64,000 bases of DNA, from the NCBI GenBank assembly GCA_041666525.1, contig JBAYGT010000008.1, positions 39,498-103,497 on the forward strand, in the 5' to 3' direction. The stretch comes from JBAXTZ01 sp041666525 (lineage in GTDB: Bacteria; Bacillota; Negativicutes; JBAXTZ01). Shown here piece by piece: positions 30,104 through 41,082 of the stretch (position 1 is the first letter of the stretch; each line of letters opens with the position of its first letter). The position numbers were made by a program, and so were the translations under genes. The notes under the pieces were generated by a model that was not told the origin of the DNA, searched no databases, and saw only the letters and a list, made by a program, of their open reading frames with translations.

Positions 30104-30113
30104 TGATGGTGTT

Positions 30114-31025
30114 ATGAAACGAACATTTTTGGTTTGGATGGCATTGATTGTTTTTTTTGTGATGATTGCAGCCACGGTAAGTGTTGTGCTGATAATGAAT
30201 CATTATGCTTATAATCTGGAAATGGTTGCACTCAAGCAAGAAATGACTTATATTGGTTCAGCAATTGACGAAAAACAAAAAGAATTGCTCGTGCGCGCAC
30301 AAGACTGGTCAATTTGGGATGAGTCGTACAATTATATGAATAGACCTAACAGCGAATTTGTCAATTCCAATCTTGACACCAACATGTTTCGAACAAACAA
30401 AATTAATTTCATTGTTTATCTAAGAAACGACGGACAAGTAATATTTTCTCGTGGTTACGACTATGCTGCAAATAAAGATATCTCAATTCCCAGTGAATTG
30501 GCAAGTATGCTTTCACCACGTTCCATAAAAGCGTATGCAGGCGCTGGTGGCACGCTAAACGGCATTATCAAATCGTCCGGGGGTAGTATGATCATTGCAG
30601 TTAGTCCGATCATGAAAGCTACCGGCCCAAGTGATTCTCCGGGATGGTTAATATTTGCTTCATATATTTCTGGTAGTTTTATTGGTGATTTATCTGCCCT
30701 GAAATATGTGAAAATGGAACCTGTTGATGTTTCATTCACCGAACTCGCGCAGACTGCCAGTAAAGATATTTCGTTAAAAGTTGGTTCGAGTGAATTAATT
30801 GTGCCACCAACAGATAGAGGAGCTGTCGAAGGCTACCTGCTAATCAAAGATATTTACAATAATCCGATTATGGGAGCCAAACTGATTTTCGAAAAGAATC
30901 TGCGTGAATATATAAATATGCTGCGGGATCGTGTGGTGCTAGTTTTGGTAGTGTTTGCACTTGTTTTACCAATATGCGTGTTGTTATATATGAATAAAGT
31001 TTTAGGTTGGTATATTGGTCAATAA
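30114..31025 (+). CDS. CHASE4-domain membrane protein without output domain (copy 2)
   Basis: Paralogue of the preceding gene, 303 residues, with the same plan: N-terminal helix, extracytoplasmic CHASE4 region with DWSIWDESYNYM, and a C-terminal helix followed by only a few residues (NKVLGWYIGQ). Overall the two copies share the segment order (KISIP-like, LSPRS/LSPKV, GWxxFA, LLIKDIYNN/LLKDISNN) but have drifted well apart in sequence, so the duplication is not recent. The ribosome-binding site is weak. A terminator hairpin follows, so the pair ends the murA transcript. Confidence 0.78.
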   Translation: MKRTFLVWMALIVFFVMIAATVSVVLIMNHYAYNLEMVALKQEMTYIGSAIDEKQKELLVRAQDWSIWDESYNYMNRPNSEFVNSNLDTNMFRTNKINFIVYLRNDGQVIFSRGYDYAANKDISIPSELASMLSPRSIKAYAGAGGTLNGIIKSSGGSMIIAVSPIMKATGPSDSPGWLIFASYISGSFIGDLSALKYVKMEPVDVSFTELAQTASKDISLKVGSSELIVPPTDRGAVEGYLLIKDIYNNPIMGAKLIFEKNLREYINMLRDRVVLVLVVFALVLPICVLLYMNKVLGWYIGQ

Positions 31026-31040
31026 TTAGCTGTTTTATGG

Positions 31041-31076
31041 CACAGCGCCGGCTACGGTGCTGTGTTGCTATTTGTT
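31041..31076 (+). terminator. Terminator after the CHASE4 pair
   Basis: A 10-bp stem CACAGCGCCG/CGGTGCTGTG (one G-U pair) with a GCTA loop is followed by a T-rich stretch with interruptions. The MATE gene's ribosome-binding site follows directly. Confidence 0.6.
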
Positions 31077-31094
31077 TTACAAGAGGAAATTGTT

Positions 31095-32504
31095 ATGGAT
31101 AGAGCCAAATTACTTGGCAGAGAAAAGATAACCAAGTTACTGATAAAATTTTCGGTGCCGTCGGTTATCGGAATGCTGGTTAATGCGTTATATAATGTGG
31201 TCGACAGCTTTTTTGTCGGTAACTATGTCGGACAAATCGGTTTGACTGCAGTGTCGTTTGCAATGCCGGTGATGATCGTACAGATGGCAGTGGGATTCAT
31301 GATTGCTATTGGCGGTTTGACATTGATATCAATCCGCCTGGGGCAAAAACGTAATGACGAAGCTGAACGAATTATGAATTGCGCGGTTTTACTGTCGGTA
31401 ATTGTTGGAATTATTGTCAATATTGTAACGATAGCTTTCTTAACGCCGATTTTGCAGGCGATGGGAGCCGAAGCCGCTGTTGTTTCGTATAGTTACGATT
31501 TTACGTATACAATCATGTTTGGTTCGGTATTTATGTTTGTCGGTTGGGGCTTAAATTCATTTATGCGCGGCGAAGGAAACCCGCGGATGTCAATGGTTGT
31601 TATGTTAGCGTCAGCAGTTATAAATGCTTGCCTGAATCCGTTGTTCATCGTATATCTCGGATTAGGAATTCAAGGTTCGGCGCTGGCTACGGTAATAGCC
31701 CAGTTTTCGACGATGCTAATCGGCATTTTTTATTTCCGCTCCAAGAGAAGTGTCTTGAAACTTCGTGGTGATTATTTACGGTTATCGTATAAGTATGTTC
31801 GGGACATTCTCGTGAACGGTATGCCGCAATTTTTAATTCAGACCGCTGCAGGTGTGGTGGTAGTAATTTATAATGGCGCTTTACTAAAATACGGTGGCGA
31901 CACGGCGGTAGCGGCCGGTGGTATTGTCAATCGGATTGCGATGCTGTTTTTTATGCCAATTTTTGGCGTAAATCAAGGCGCACAACCGATTTTGGGCTAT
32001 AACTACGGTGCACATAACTTTCACCGGGTGTACGAGACGTTGCGTAAAGCAATCGTTTTGGCGGTGATCATTGCAACGACTGGTTTTGTTATGACGCGAT
32101 TGATACCAGAGCAAATGGTTGCGATATTTTGTAACGATTCGTTATTAATCAAAGAAGGGGCACATGGTTTAATACTAAACTTGTTCTTCATGCCCTTTAT
32201 CGGCTATCAAATAATTTCTTCGATGTTTTTTCAGGCGATTGGCAAACCTAAACTAAGCAGTGTGCTTACATTATCGCGACAGGTAATAATTTTGATTCCG
32301 GCGTTATTGATGATGCCGTTATTATATGGTTTGGATGGTGTGTGGCTGGCCGGACCGGTAGCGGATATGACGTCAACCATAATTACCAGCGTAATGGTTT
32401 GGCGGGAAATTCGCTCGTTAAAATCAAAACAGGCAAAAGTAGATGCCGAACGTCACCTCGAAGACTTGCCGGATTTGCAATTACCGGATACGCGTGCAAT
32501 ATGA
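31095..32504 (+). CDS. MATE family efflux transporter
   Basis: Cation-coupled multidrug/toxin exporter of 469 residues with about twelve hydrophobic helices. The N-terminal region KLLIKFSVPSVIGMLVNALYNVVDSFFVG and the mid-protein GVNQGAQPILGYNYGA segment are typical of the DinF/NorM-like bacterial branch. ATG 31095 is preceded by AAGAGGA; upstream in-frame starts would begin in the terminator region. Transport substrate is unknown. The reading frame continues close to argS, 22 nt downstream. Confidence 0.9.
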   Translation: MDRAKLLGREKITKLLIKFSVPSVIGMLVNALYNVVDSFFVGNYVGQIGLTAVSFAMPVMIVQMAVGFMIAIGGLTLISIRLGQKRNDEAERIMNCAVLLSVIVGIIVNIVTIAFLTPILQAMGAEAAVVSYSYDFTYTIMFGSVFMFVGWGLNSFMRGEGNPRMSMVVMLASAVINACLNPLFIVYLGLGIQGSALATVIAQFSTMLIGIFYFRSKRSVLKLRGDYLRLSYKYVRDILVNGMPQFLIQTAAGVVVVIYNGALLKYGGDTAVAAGGIVNRIAMLFFMPIFGVNQGAQPILGYNYGAHNFHRVYETLRKAIVLAVIIATTGFVMTRLIPEQMVAIFCNDSLLIKEGAHGLILNLFFMPFIGYQIISSMFFQAIGKPKLSSVLTLSRQVIILIPALLMMPLLYGLDGVWLAGPVADMTSTIITSVMVWREIRSLKSKQAKVDAERHLEDLPDLQLPDTRAI

Positions 32505-32526
32505 CAGCACTTTCAAGGAGATATAT

Positions 32527-34197
32527 ATGGATCTAGCAACAAGATTACAGGAATTAATAATTAGCGCTGTTGAATCGGTCGCAGAGAAATTTGCGATTAG
32601 TGAATTGCCGGTGCTGAAAGTAGAACTGATGGAGCCGCCGCAAAAACAATTTGGTGATTATTCGGTCAATGTAGCAATGCAATTGGCAAAAACTTTCAAA
32701 ACCAGTCCACGGGAATTAGCAAAGGAGATTATTGCTGAAATTCACCACCCAATGGTTCGAAAGATAGAAATTGCCGGGCCGGGATTTATTAATTTGTATT
32801 TGAATAACGAATGGGTTTATGATTTGCTAAGAACGGTTTTTAGCGCCGGTCCGGGCTTTGGTAACGCGGAAGCAAATAGCAAAGAGCGAGTGCAAATAGA
32901 GTATGTAAGCGCAAATCCGACCGGCCCCTTGCACGTCGGACACGGTCGTGGTGCGGCGGTTGGTAGCGTATTGGTAAATATTATGAAGGCGGCTGGTTAT
33001 AACGTATCATCCGAGCATTATGTAAATGATGCTGGCAATCAGATTGATAATCTGGCGATTTCAGTAAATGCCAGATACTTGCAATTGTTGGGGATTGCTG
33101 TAGAATTTCCCGAAGACGGTTATCACGGAGAGGATATTCTCGGTACAGCACAACGGATAATCGATCGCGACGGAGATAAACATCTCGCTTATTCGGAAGT
33201 TGAGCGTTTGAAAGTATTTAAGGAACTTGCTTATCAAGAGAAGTTACAGTTGCTGAAAGAAGACTTGGAAAAGTTTGGAGTCACTTTTGATGTTTGGTTT
33301 AGTGAAAAAATGTTGCATGAAGCAAATGAAGTTAATGTAACTATTGAACAGTTGAAGCGGTTGGAAGACAAGACATATTTTGCTGATGGAGCGATGTGGT
33401 TGCGGTCAACACTGTATGGCGATGACAAGGACCGGGTATTGGTGCGCTCTAACGGTATGCCGACATATTTGACACCGGATATTGCTTATCACAATAACAA
33501 GTTTAAGCGTGGATTTGACCGCATTATTGACATTCTAGGCGCCGATCATCACGGCTATATGGCCAGAATGAAAGCAGCGATGGCGGCGATTGGTTACGAT
33601 CCGGAACGTTTGGAGATATTATTATTGCAGATGGTTCGACTGTTTCGCGGCGGCGAGCTGGTAAAACTTTCCAAACGCACTGGTAAAAATGTTACTTTAT
33701 TGGAACTAATTGACGAAGTTGGTAAAGATGCTGCGCGGTATTTTTTTGTTATGCGTTCGACGGACAGTCAGCTGGATTTTGATGTTGATTTGGCGGTTTC
33801 TAAATCCAGTGATAATCCAGTGTTTTATATTCAGTATGCGCATGCGCGCATTTGCAGTGTTTTACGGCAATTGGAAGAGCTGAACATTATGTTGCCGGTA
33901 ATTGAAAATGTAGATTTGACTTTACTGAATATTGAATGTGAACATGAACTGATTAAAAAAATGGCGCAATATCCGCAAGAAATTGAATATGCGGCGCGAT
34001 TGCGTGCACCGCATGTTATCGCGCGTTATGCTTTTGAACTTGCCAGTTTGTTTCATGTGTTTTATAATCAATGCAGGATAATTGGTGCGGATTCGGCCGC
34101 AATTCGTGATGCGCGGATAATACTAATTTTGGCGACGCAAAACATTATCAGACATAATTGCGCGATGCTTGGCGTTTCAGCACCAGAGCGGATGTAG
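32527..34197 (+). CDS. argS: Arginyl-tRNA synthetase
   Basis: Class I synthetase charging tRNA-Arg, 556 residues. The HIGH-type motif reads ANPTGPLHVGHGRG, the N-terminal additional domain and the C-terminal DALR anticodon-binding domain are complete, and, as in most ArgRS, no canonical KMSKS is present (region KLSKRTGKN). AAGGAG lies 8 nt before ATG 32527; a longer in-frame reading inside the MATE gene is rejected. Confidence 0.97.
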   Translation: MDLATRLQELIISAVESVAEKFAISELPVLKVELMEPPQKQFGDYSVNVAMQLAKTFKTSPRELAKEIIAEIHHPMVRKIEIAGPGFINLYLNNEWVYDLLRTVFSAGPGFGNAEANSKERVQIEYVSANPTGPLHVGHGRGAAVGSVLVNIMKAAGYNVSSEHYVNDAGNQIDNLAISVNARYLQLLGIAVEFPEDGYHGEDILGTAQRIIDRDGDKHLAYSEVERLKVFKELAYQEKLQLLKEDLEKFGVTFDVWFSEKMLHEANEVNVTIEQLKRLEDKTYFADGAMWLRSTLYGDDKDRVLVRSNGMPTYLTPDIAYHNNKFKRGFDRIIDILGADHHGYMARMKAAMAAIGYDPERLEILLLQMVRLFRGGELVKLSKRTGKNVTLLELIDEVGKDAARYFFVMRSTDSQLDFDVDLAVSKSSDNPVFYIQYAHARICSVLRQLEELNIMLPVIENVDLTLLNIECEHELIKKMAQYPQEIEYAARLRAPHVIARYAFELASLFHVFYNQCRIIGADSAAIRDARIILILATQNIIRHNCAMLGVSAPERM

Positions 34198-34238
34198 ATT
34201 GTTCAGGAAGTTTTATAAAGAGGATATAGGAGATAGTA

Positions 34239-34694
34239 ATGGCTAAAAAAGCAAAAAAAGTTGTTGAGCTTGTTGAGGAAGTCGTAGTGGCAACTGATTC
34301 GAGTGCAATACGCAAGCCGGGAATGCGTGATATTGAAGTGGTTTATCAGATTTTAAAAAATGAAAAACGCGCTTTGTTTTTTCGTGAGTTGCTGAGCAAG
34401 ACCATTGAAGGACGTGACGGTATTCATGATCACAGCTGGGCGCATGTTATGTCGGAGATATTCACACAGATGAATATGGACAGCCGGTTTCATCACGAAG
34501 GCAAAAACAAATGGTGTTTGACCGAGTGGATTGCGCAAAACGACGTAAAAGTTTTGCGTCAGTTTGAAAACTCGCAAAGCTCAGTTGAAAAACGTCGCCG
34601 TGAGATGGCGTTTGAAGCGATACAAGAGAGTGGTATGGAAGAAGATGGTGCCAGAACCTTTGTTGATAAAAATGAGGATAATGAAGAAGAATAA
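34239..34694 (+). CDS. rpoE: DNA-directed RNA polymerase delta subunit-like (HARE-HTH) protein
   Basis: Firmicutes-type RNA polymerase accessory subunit of 151 residues. The HARE-HTH winged helix covers about 23-95 (MRDIEVVYQILKN, ISWAHV-like HSWAHVMSEIFTQMN, KNKWCLTEW). The C-terminus is acidic (KNEDNEEE) but much shorter than the long acidic tail of Bacillus delta; the N-terminus is lysine/glutamate-rich and extended. It lies 15 nt upstream of pyrG, the classical rpoE-pyrG pair. Effects on promoter recycling would depend on the acidic tail, so the shortened form may act differently. Confidence 0.85.
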   Translation: MAKKAKKVVELVEEVVVATDSSAIRKPGMRDIEVVYQILKNEKRALFFRELLSKTIEGRDGIHDHSWAHVMSEIFTQMNMDSRFHHEGKNKWCLTEWIAQNDVKVLRQFENSQSSVEKRRREMAFEAIQESGMEEDGARTFVDKNEDNEEE

Positions 34695-36317
<1,623 letters not shown>

Positions 36318-36324
36318 TTTTATT

Positions 36325-36354
36325 CGCCCCTCGTAATGGGGCGTTTTCTTTTTG
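36325..36354 (+). terminator. Terminator after pyrG
   Basis: A 6-bp GC-rich stem CGCCCC/GGGGCG with a 7-nt loop is followed by TTTTCTTTTT. The next gene's GAGGTG ribosome-binding site begins at the end of the T-tract. Confidence 0.88.
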
Positions 36355-36362
36355 AGGTGTTA

Positions 36363-38714
36363 ATGAGGAAGCGTGCGGTAGCTCTGTATGTAATTATCGC
36401 AGTATTGGCGCTGATGTTTGAATATTACGCTTACCAACCATTGACTGCGAAAGTTGGAGAGCTTTCGATTATTAGCTGGCAGCAACTGCCGACGATGGTT
36501 GCAGAAAATGTAAAAACTGTCGGGAAGGGAAACAGTGTACGTCCGGTGTTGTTTTCTGAAACTTCGTCGTGCCTTGAGTTAGTATCCGGAAACGAAGGCA
36601 GTGTTGAATATCGCATTGATGTTCCGGTGGTAAGCGATCAAGATATTCGTTGGCGGACGATGTTTTTGTCAATGCAAGGAAACGGACGAGTGGAAATTCG
36701 CGGTTTTGATAGTTTCGACAAACTCGTGGCTACCAGCTGTTATATTTTTTCCGGCGATGTTATGCCAAGCTCGCAGCTTAAAATGCATAGTGAACGTTCC
36801 AAGTATAACTTTGTTGGCGGTTGGGTAGAAGAACGGAAGAATATCGGCGACGTTATGCGAGAAGATTTCGCTAGTGAAGCGGTTAACATAAAACGTTTGG
36901 AGTTAACCTTAATAGTTGAGAATGGTCAGCATGCCTTGATTGAAGATTTTAGTTGTGCTAGAGACAACAGCAAAGCATTGATTGTTCAAACGCAACCAAT
37001 TCAAGCAATTAAAGGGGAGCAGGTGACGGTGTTCGTTCCGGTTCGAAATATTAGCAACCGGGTTATTAAGGATGCTCTTGTAAAATTAGCAACGCCCTCT
37101 GGGTTCGGCATCATACCGGCCAGCAAAGGAATGCTATTAACATTGAATCCTGGCGAAGAAAAAATACTGGAACTGACTTTTTTTGCAAAGCGTTCATCAG
37201 AAGTCAATCTAAAAAAACCTTGGCAAGTTGGAATTATGGCCGATGGTCAAATGCTTGGTCAATTGAATGTTGATGTAATCGATGATAAGCCCGGAAAAAT
37301 ATTTTATGTCATGACAGACGACTTAGAGGTAATTGATGCTGCCGGGTACCCCAAGCCTTGGGGAGAAAGACAGTCTTGGATAACTTCAGAAGAAATTTAT
37401 ATTCAGATGAAATCTAAGTCCGAAGAGTTAAATGCGATAGCTGATCGTTATAACGCGCATTGGACGCATTATATCGCCTGGCCGATTATTCGTGCTGCGC
37501 AGGAAATGGCGATTGCAGGTTGCAGTGGCTGGCAGGATACTGTTGCTGCAGTAACTGAGTCTGTTAGAACGCAATCTGAGCGTGGTCATGAATATGGCTT
37601 GCATATGCACTCGGATTATGATCCGTTATTACCAGGAAACTCACTTTCAATCAATTACCAAAAAAATGGATTTTGGGCGAATCATTTGCGTCATGGTTGG
37701 GCGCACAGTATAAAGTCCATCGGCGGATATGATGAGTACGATTCGCGCACCGGAATTCTGTTTTCGTATATTTCCGAATTACAAAAACTTACCGAAAAAT
37801 CACCGTTAGGAACCAGTATCAGTGCGAGGGCTGGGTCGTTTGATTATGGTGTTGGTGCCGGAGATCAGACTAATAGCTATCTTTCTTACCGGAAAGTCGG
37901 CTTGTTTGGGTCGAGCGATGCACCGGGAAACTTAGGTGAATTTGTTTCGGCTGACTATGGAAAGGAAATATATTTTTCGCGTCCCGACGCAATTGAAAAA
38001 ACGGTTGTTGATTTGTCCAGTGTCGGTTTGGTAGAATTTTTGCCGACACCGATAAAACGTATCGAATACGATTGCGATTCATTGACGGAATTGAACCAGA
38101 AAGTCGATCTCGGTGTAAGCGTTTTTACGGATAATATACTTATCCGAGCCGGAGTTCATGCAATAATCGGCTTCACACATGCGATGTTTGTTATGGGAGA
38201 CGGTGATTGGAAGTCAACCTCTGGCGGCGCTTTTGACAAAATCGCTAATCATCTTGATTATGTTTACAATAACTACGTTGTTAGTGACCGGGTAAAATTT
38301 GCTACAGCCAGCCAGCTGGTGAAAGAGTATTTGGATTATTATTCACCGCAACCGATTGCGATTACTGAAGCATTGATCCAAGACAATGCCGGTTGTGCTG
38401 AATACAAAGTTGCCGTTCTTGGAAAAGATATTATTGCAAATTCCGATTATCAACATTTATTAAAGGTAAAATTTCCTTTGCAGCTACGTTCTAGTGCATA
38501 TGCTGCTGCAATCTGTAAAAACGGAGAAATTATTGCATACTACTACCAATTACCGGTAGTTGACAACGACCTGGAATTTGTCTATAACGATAGTGCCGCG
38601 GCTTACACCGTTCGCATTTGGCATGATTCGAATCTTAGCCGGTTATTGGTGTTTTTTCGAGAAATAGCTGAGAGTTTTACTAAAACTTGGATAAGTGATA
38701 AAAAGCTTTTGTAA
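36363..38714 (+). CDS. Large membrane-anchored polysaccharide deacetylase-like protein
   Basis: Protein of 783 residues with an N-terminal helix (VALYVIIAVLALMFEYY), so probably anchored in the inner membrane with the bulk outside. Residues about 30-300 look like beta-sandwich modules, including an NPGEEKILELTFF stretch like CARDB/NEW3 domains. From about 315 the sequence resembles the NodB/glycoside hydrolase-deacetylase fold: FYVMTDDLE (motif-1 like Asp pair) and HEYGLHMHSDYD near 410 (His motif). No close family is recognised, and the catalytic set is incomplete by eye. It sits alone between a terminator and the decarboxylase gene. Role in envelope glycan editing is inference. Confidence 0.6.
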   Translation: MRKRAVALYVIIAVLALMFEYYAYQPLTAKVGELSIISWQQLPTMVAENVKTVGKGNSVRPVLFSETSSCLELVSGNEGSVEYRIDVPVVSDQDIRWRTMFLSMQGNGRVEIRGFDSFDKLVATSCYIFSGDVMPSSQLKMHSERSKYNFVGGWVEERKNIGDVMREDFASEAVNIKRLELTLIVENGQHALIEDFSCARDNSKALIVQTQPIQAIKGEQVTVFVPVRNISNRVIKDALVKLATPSGFGIIPASKGMLLTLNPGEEKILELTFFAKRSSEVNLKKPWQVGIMADGQMLGQLNVDVIDDKPGKIFYVMTDDLEVIDAAGYPKPWGERQSWITSEEIYIQMKSKSEELNAIADRYNAHWTHYIAWPIIRAAQEMAIAGCSGWQDTVAAVTESVRTQSERGHEYGLHMHSDYDPLLPGNSLSINYQKNGFWANHLRHGWAHSIKSIGGYDEYDSRTGILFSYISELQKLTEKSPLGTSISARAGSFDYGVGAGDQTNSYLSYRKVGLFGSSDAPGNLGEFVSADYGKEIYFSRPDAIEKTVVDLSSVGLVEFLPTPIKRIEYDCDSLTELNQKVDLGVSVFTDNILIRAGVHAIIGFTHAMFVMGDGDWKSTSGGAFDKIANHLDYVYNNYVVSDRVKFATASQLVKEYLDYYSPQPIAITEALIQDNAGCAEYKVAVLGKDIIANSDYQHLLKVKFPLQLRSSAYAAAICKNGEIIAYYYQLPVVDNDLEFVYNDSAAAYTVRIWHDSNLSRLLVFFREIAESFTKTWISDKKLL

Positions 38715-38787
38715 AAAAGTTTTTTAATGCGTTTGCGCTAATAATTATTTATAATTAACGTGGTATTTAGTAAGCGTTGGAGGTAGA

Positions 38788-41079
38788 ATGTTCGATTTTA
38801 AATTTCCGATACTGGTTATTGACGAAGACTATAGTCAGCATACTATCGGCAGCTTACTTGTTCGCACTTTGTGCGAGCAACTTGAGAAAACAGGATATAA
38901 GTTACATGCCGGGTATAGTTTTTCTGATGCAATGCAAGCGCCGGTAATTTATACTAATTTATCTTGTATAATTGTTTCGGTCGAAGCTGAAGGCATGAGT
39001 TTCAAGGAACGAATGGATGTTATTCGGGAAATTCTGCTAAACGCCCATAGTCGCAGTCCGTACATGCCGGTATATTTATGCGGTGAGCGTAAAAATGCTG
39101 AAAAGTTACCGCTTGATGTGTTACGACGAATTTTTGGTTACATTTATATTTATGAAGATACAATTCCGTTTATTGCCGGACATTTGCATCAGGAAATAAC
39201 CGAATATCACATTAAATTATTACCGCCATTTTTTCGCAAATTGACAAAGTTTACCAATAATGCAAAATATTCCTGGCATACCCCCGGGCATTGTGGTGGC
39301 GTAGCTTTTACAAAGACTCCTGTAGGCAGGGCGTTCTTGCAGTTCTATGGTGAACGAGCATTGCGATCAGACGTCTCGATTTCGGTCAGTGAGCTGGGTT
39401 CGCTACTTGATCATACCGGCCCGATTGGTGAGGCTGAGCAACAAGCAGCTGAAATATTTGGTGCTGACTATACTTTTTTTGTTACTAACGGTACTTCAAC
39501 TGCTAATAAAATGGTTTGGCATGCAATTGTTGCGCCAAATGATCTGGTGTTGGTTGACCGCAATTGTCACAAATCATTGTTGCACGTAATTACGATGATC
39601 GGTGCGATTCCGATATATTTTACGCCTACACGCAATCGGTACGGTATCATTGGACCGATTTCGAGCGTTCAATTTTCAAAAAAAGCTATCGTTGAAAAAA
39701 TACAAAATAGTCCGCTCGCGGCAAGCAGTAACGGAAAAATTCGCATGGCGGTTATCACAAACTCAACTTATGATGGAATTTGCTATAATGCCGACCGGAT
39801 TAAAGAGTTACTTGAAGGAACGGTAGAATATTTGCATTTTGATGAAGCCTGGTTTGCCTACGCGAAGTTTCATGATTTTTATGAACACCGGTTCGGAATG
39901 TCAGACAGTGCGAAGAACTCAAAAACCACTGTGCTTACAACTCAGTCTACGCACAAGTTGTTGGCAGCACTATCACAGGCGGCGATGATTCACATCAAAG
40001 AAGGCAGCAGTCCGATTAATTTCAATCGATTTAATGAAGCATTTATGATGCATTCGACCACTTCGCCACAATATTCAATTATCGCTTCCTGCGACGTTGC
40101 GGCAAAAATGATGGAAGGAAATTCCGGCAGAACACTTATACAGGAAACATTGGATGAATCGGTTGCGTTTCGTCAGGAAATGCATAAGTTAACTAAAGAA
40201 TTTGGCAAAAAAGACTGGTGGTTTCATGTTTGGGAGCCTAAAGAATTTGCCAAGAATGAACCGGACATTGATGAGGACATGTTGTCGTTTGGTTATTATG
40301 CACATGATTCTGTAGATTGGCAATTGCGATCAAACGATGACTGGCATGGTTTTGGTGAATTAGAAGAAGGGTTTGCCCTACTCGATCCGATCAAGATAAC
40401 CTTGCTTTGCCCGGGAATGACCGAAGACGGGAATTTGGCTGAGTCTGGAATTCCGGCGTTAGTTGCCAGTAAATTTTTAAGTGAACGCGGTATCGTTGTC
40501 GAAAAAAGTGGATTATATAATTTTCTGGTATTGTTCTCGATTGGCATAACTAAAAGCAAATGGAACAACTTGATTATCGAAATGTTATATTTTAAAGAGT
40601 TTTACGATAAGAATGCCAAATTGGCGGAAGTTATGCCGCTGTTTTGTGCTGAATATCCGGTATATAGAAAAATGGGGTTGCGGGATTTGTGCGATAAGTT
40701 GCATCTTGAATATTACAACAACAATACTGCACGATTAATGAATGATATTTACACAGTATTGCCTGAGCAGGTGTTGACCCCAAAGGATAGTTACGCAAAA
40801 TTTGTGCATGGACAGATAGATGCAGTGGCTATTGACGGATTGCTTGGGCGAATTGCTGCAACCATGGTCGCTCCATATCCGCCGGGAATTCCACTGATAA
40901 TGCCAGGTGAGCGATTTTCGCATGATGCTCGTTCGATAATTGATTATTTGAAATTTTGCGAACAATTTGATACAAATTTTCCCGGTTTTGAATCTGATGT
41001 CCATGGTGTGCAGGTGAAGGAAGATGGCAATGGTAAGCGGCGTTACTTCATCGACTGTTTGCAAATGGATGAGGACTGA
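38788..41079 (+). CDS. Orn/Lys/Arg decarboxylase (large, wing-domain type)
   Basis: PLP-dependent basic amino-acid decarboxylase of 763 residues, the large group that includes AdiA, LdcI/CadA and SpeF. An N-terminal receiver-like wing domain (about 1-140, starting FPILVIDEDYSQHT) precedes the core; PLP lysine is K390 in STHKLL, and LHFDEAWFAY holds the PLP-contacting aspartate. Product would be agmatine, cadaverine or putrescine. GGAGGT precedes the ATG and a TATAAT box lies at 38750-38755. No cognate antiporter is adjacent, so polyamine supply, as for the cadaverine-decorated peptidoglycan known in some Negativicutes, is as likely as acid resistance; this last point is inference. Confidence 0.9.
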   Translation: MFDFKFPILVIDEDYSQHTIGSLLVRTLCEQLEKTGYKLHAGYSFSDAMQAPVIYTNLSCIIVSVEAEGMSFKERMDVIREILLNAHSRSPYMPVYLCGERKNAEKLPLDVLRRIFGYIYIYEDTIPFIAGHLHQEITEYHIKLLPPFFRKLTKFTNNAKYSWHTPGHCGGVAFTKTPVGRAFLQFYGERALRSDVSISVSELGSLLDHTGPIGEAEQQAAEIFGADYTFFVTNGTSTANKMVWHAIVAPNDLVLVDRNCHKSLLHVITMIGAIPIYFTPTRNRYGIIGPISSVQFSKKAIVEKIQNSPLAASSNGKIRMAVITNSTYDGICYNADRIKELLEGTVEYLHFDEAWFAYAKFHDFYEHRFGMSDSAKNSKTTVLTTQSTHKLLAALSQAAMIHIKEGSSPINFNRFNEAFMMHSTTSPQYSIIASCDVAAKMMEGNSGRTLIQETLDESVAFRQEMHKLTKEFGKKDWWFHVWEPKEFAKNEPDIDEDMLSFGYYAHDSVDWQLRSNDDWHGFGELEEGFALLDPIKITLLCPGMTEDGNLAESGIPALVASKFLSERGIVVEKSGLYNFLVLFSIGITKSKWNNLIIEMLYFKEFYDKNAKLAEVMPLFCAEYPVYRKMGLRDLCDKLHLEYYNNNTARLMNDIYTVLPEQVLTPKDSYAKFVHGQIDAVAIDGLLGRIAATMVAPYPPGIPLIMPGERFSHDARSIIDYLKFCEQFDTNFPGFESDVHGVQVKEDGNGKRRYFIDCLQMDED

Positions 41080-41082
41080 CAA

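Noticed and set aside
38701..38787. Full promoter and operator for the decarboxylase
   Set aside because: A TATAAT box is visible but no -35 at acceptable spacing and no clear operator, so only mentioned in the gene entry.
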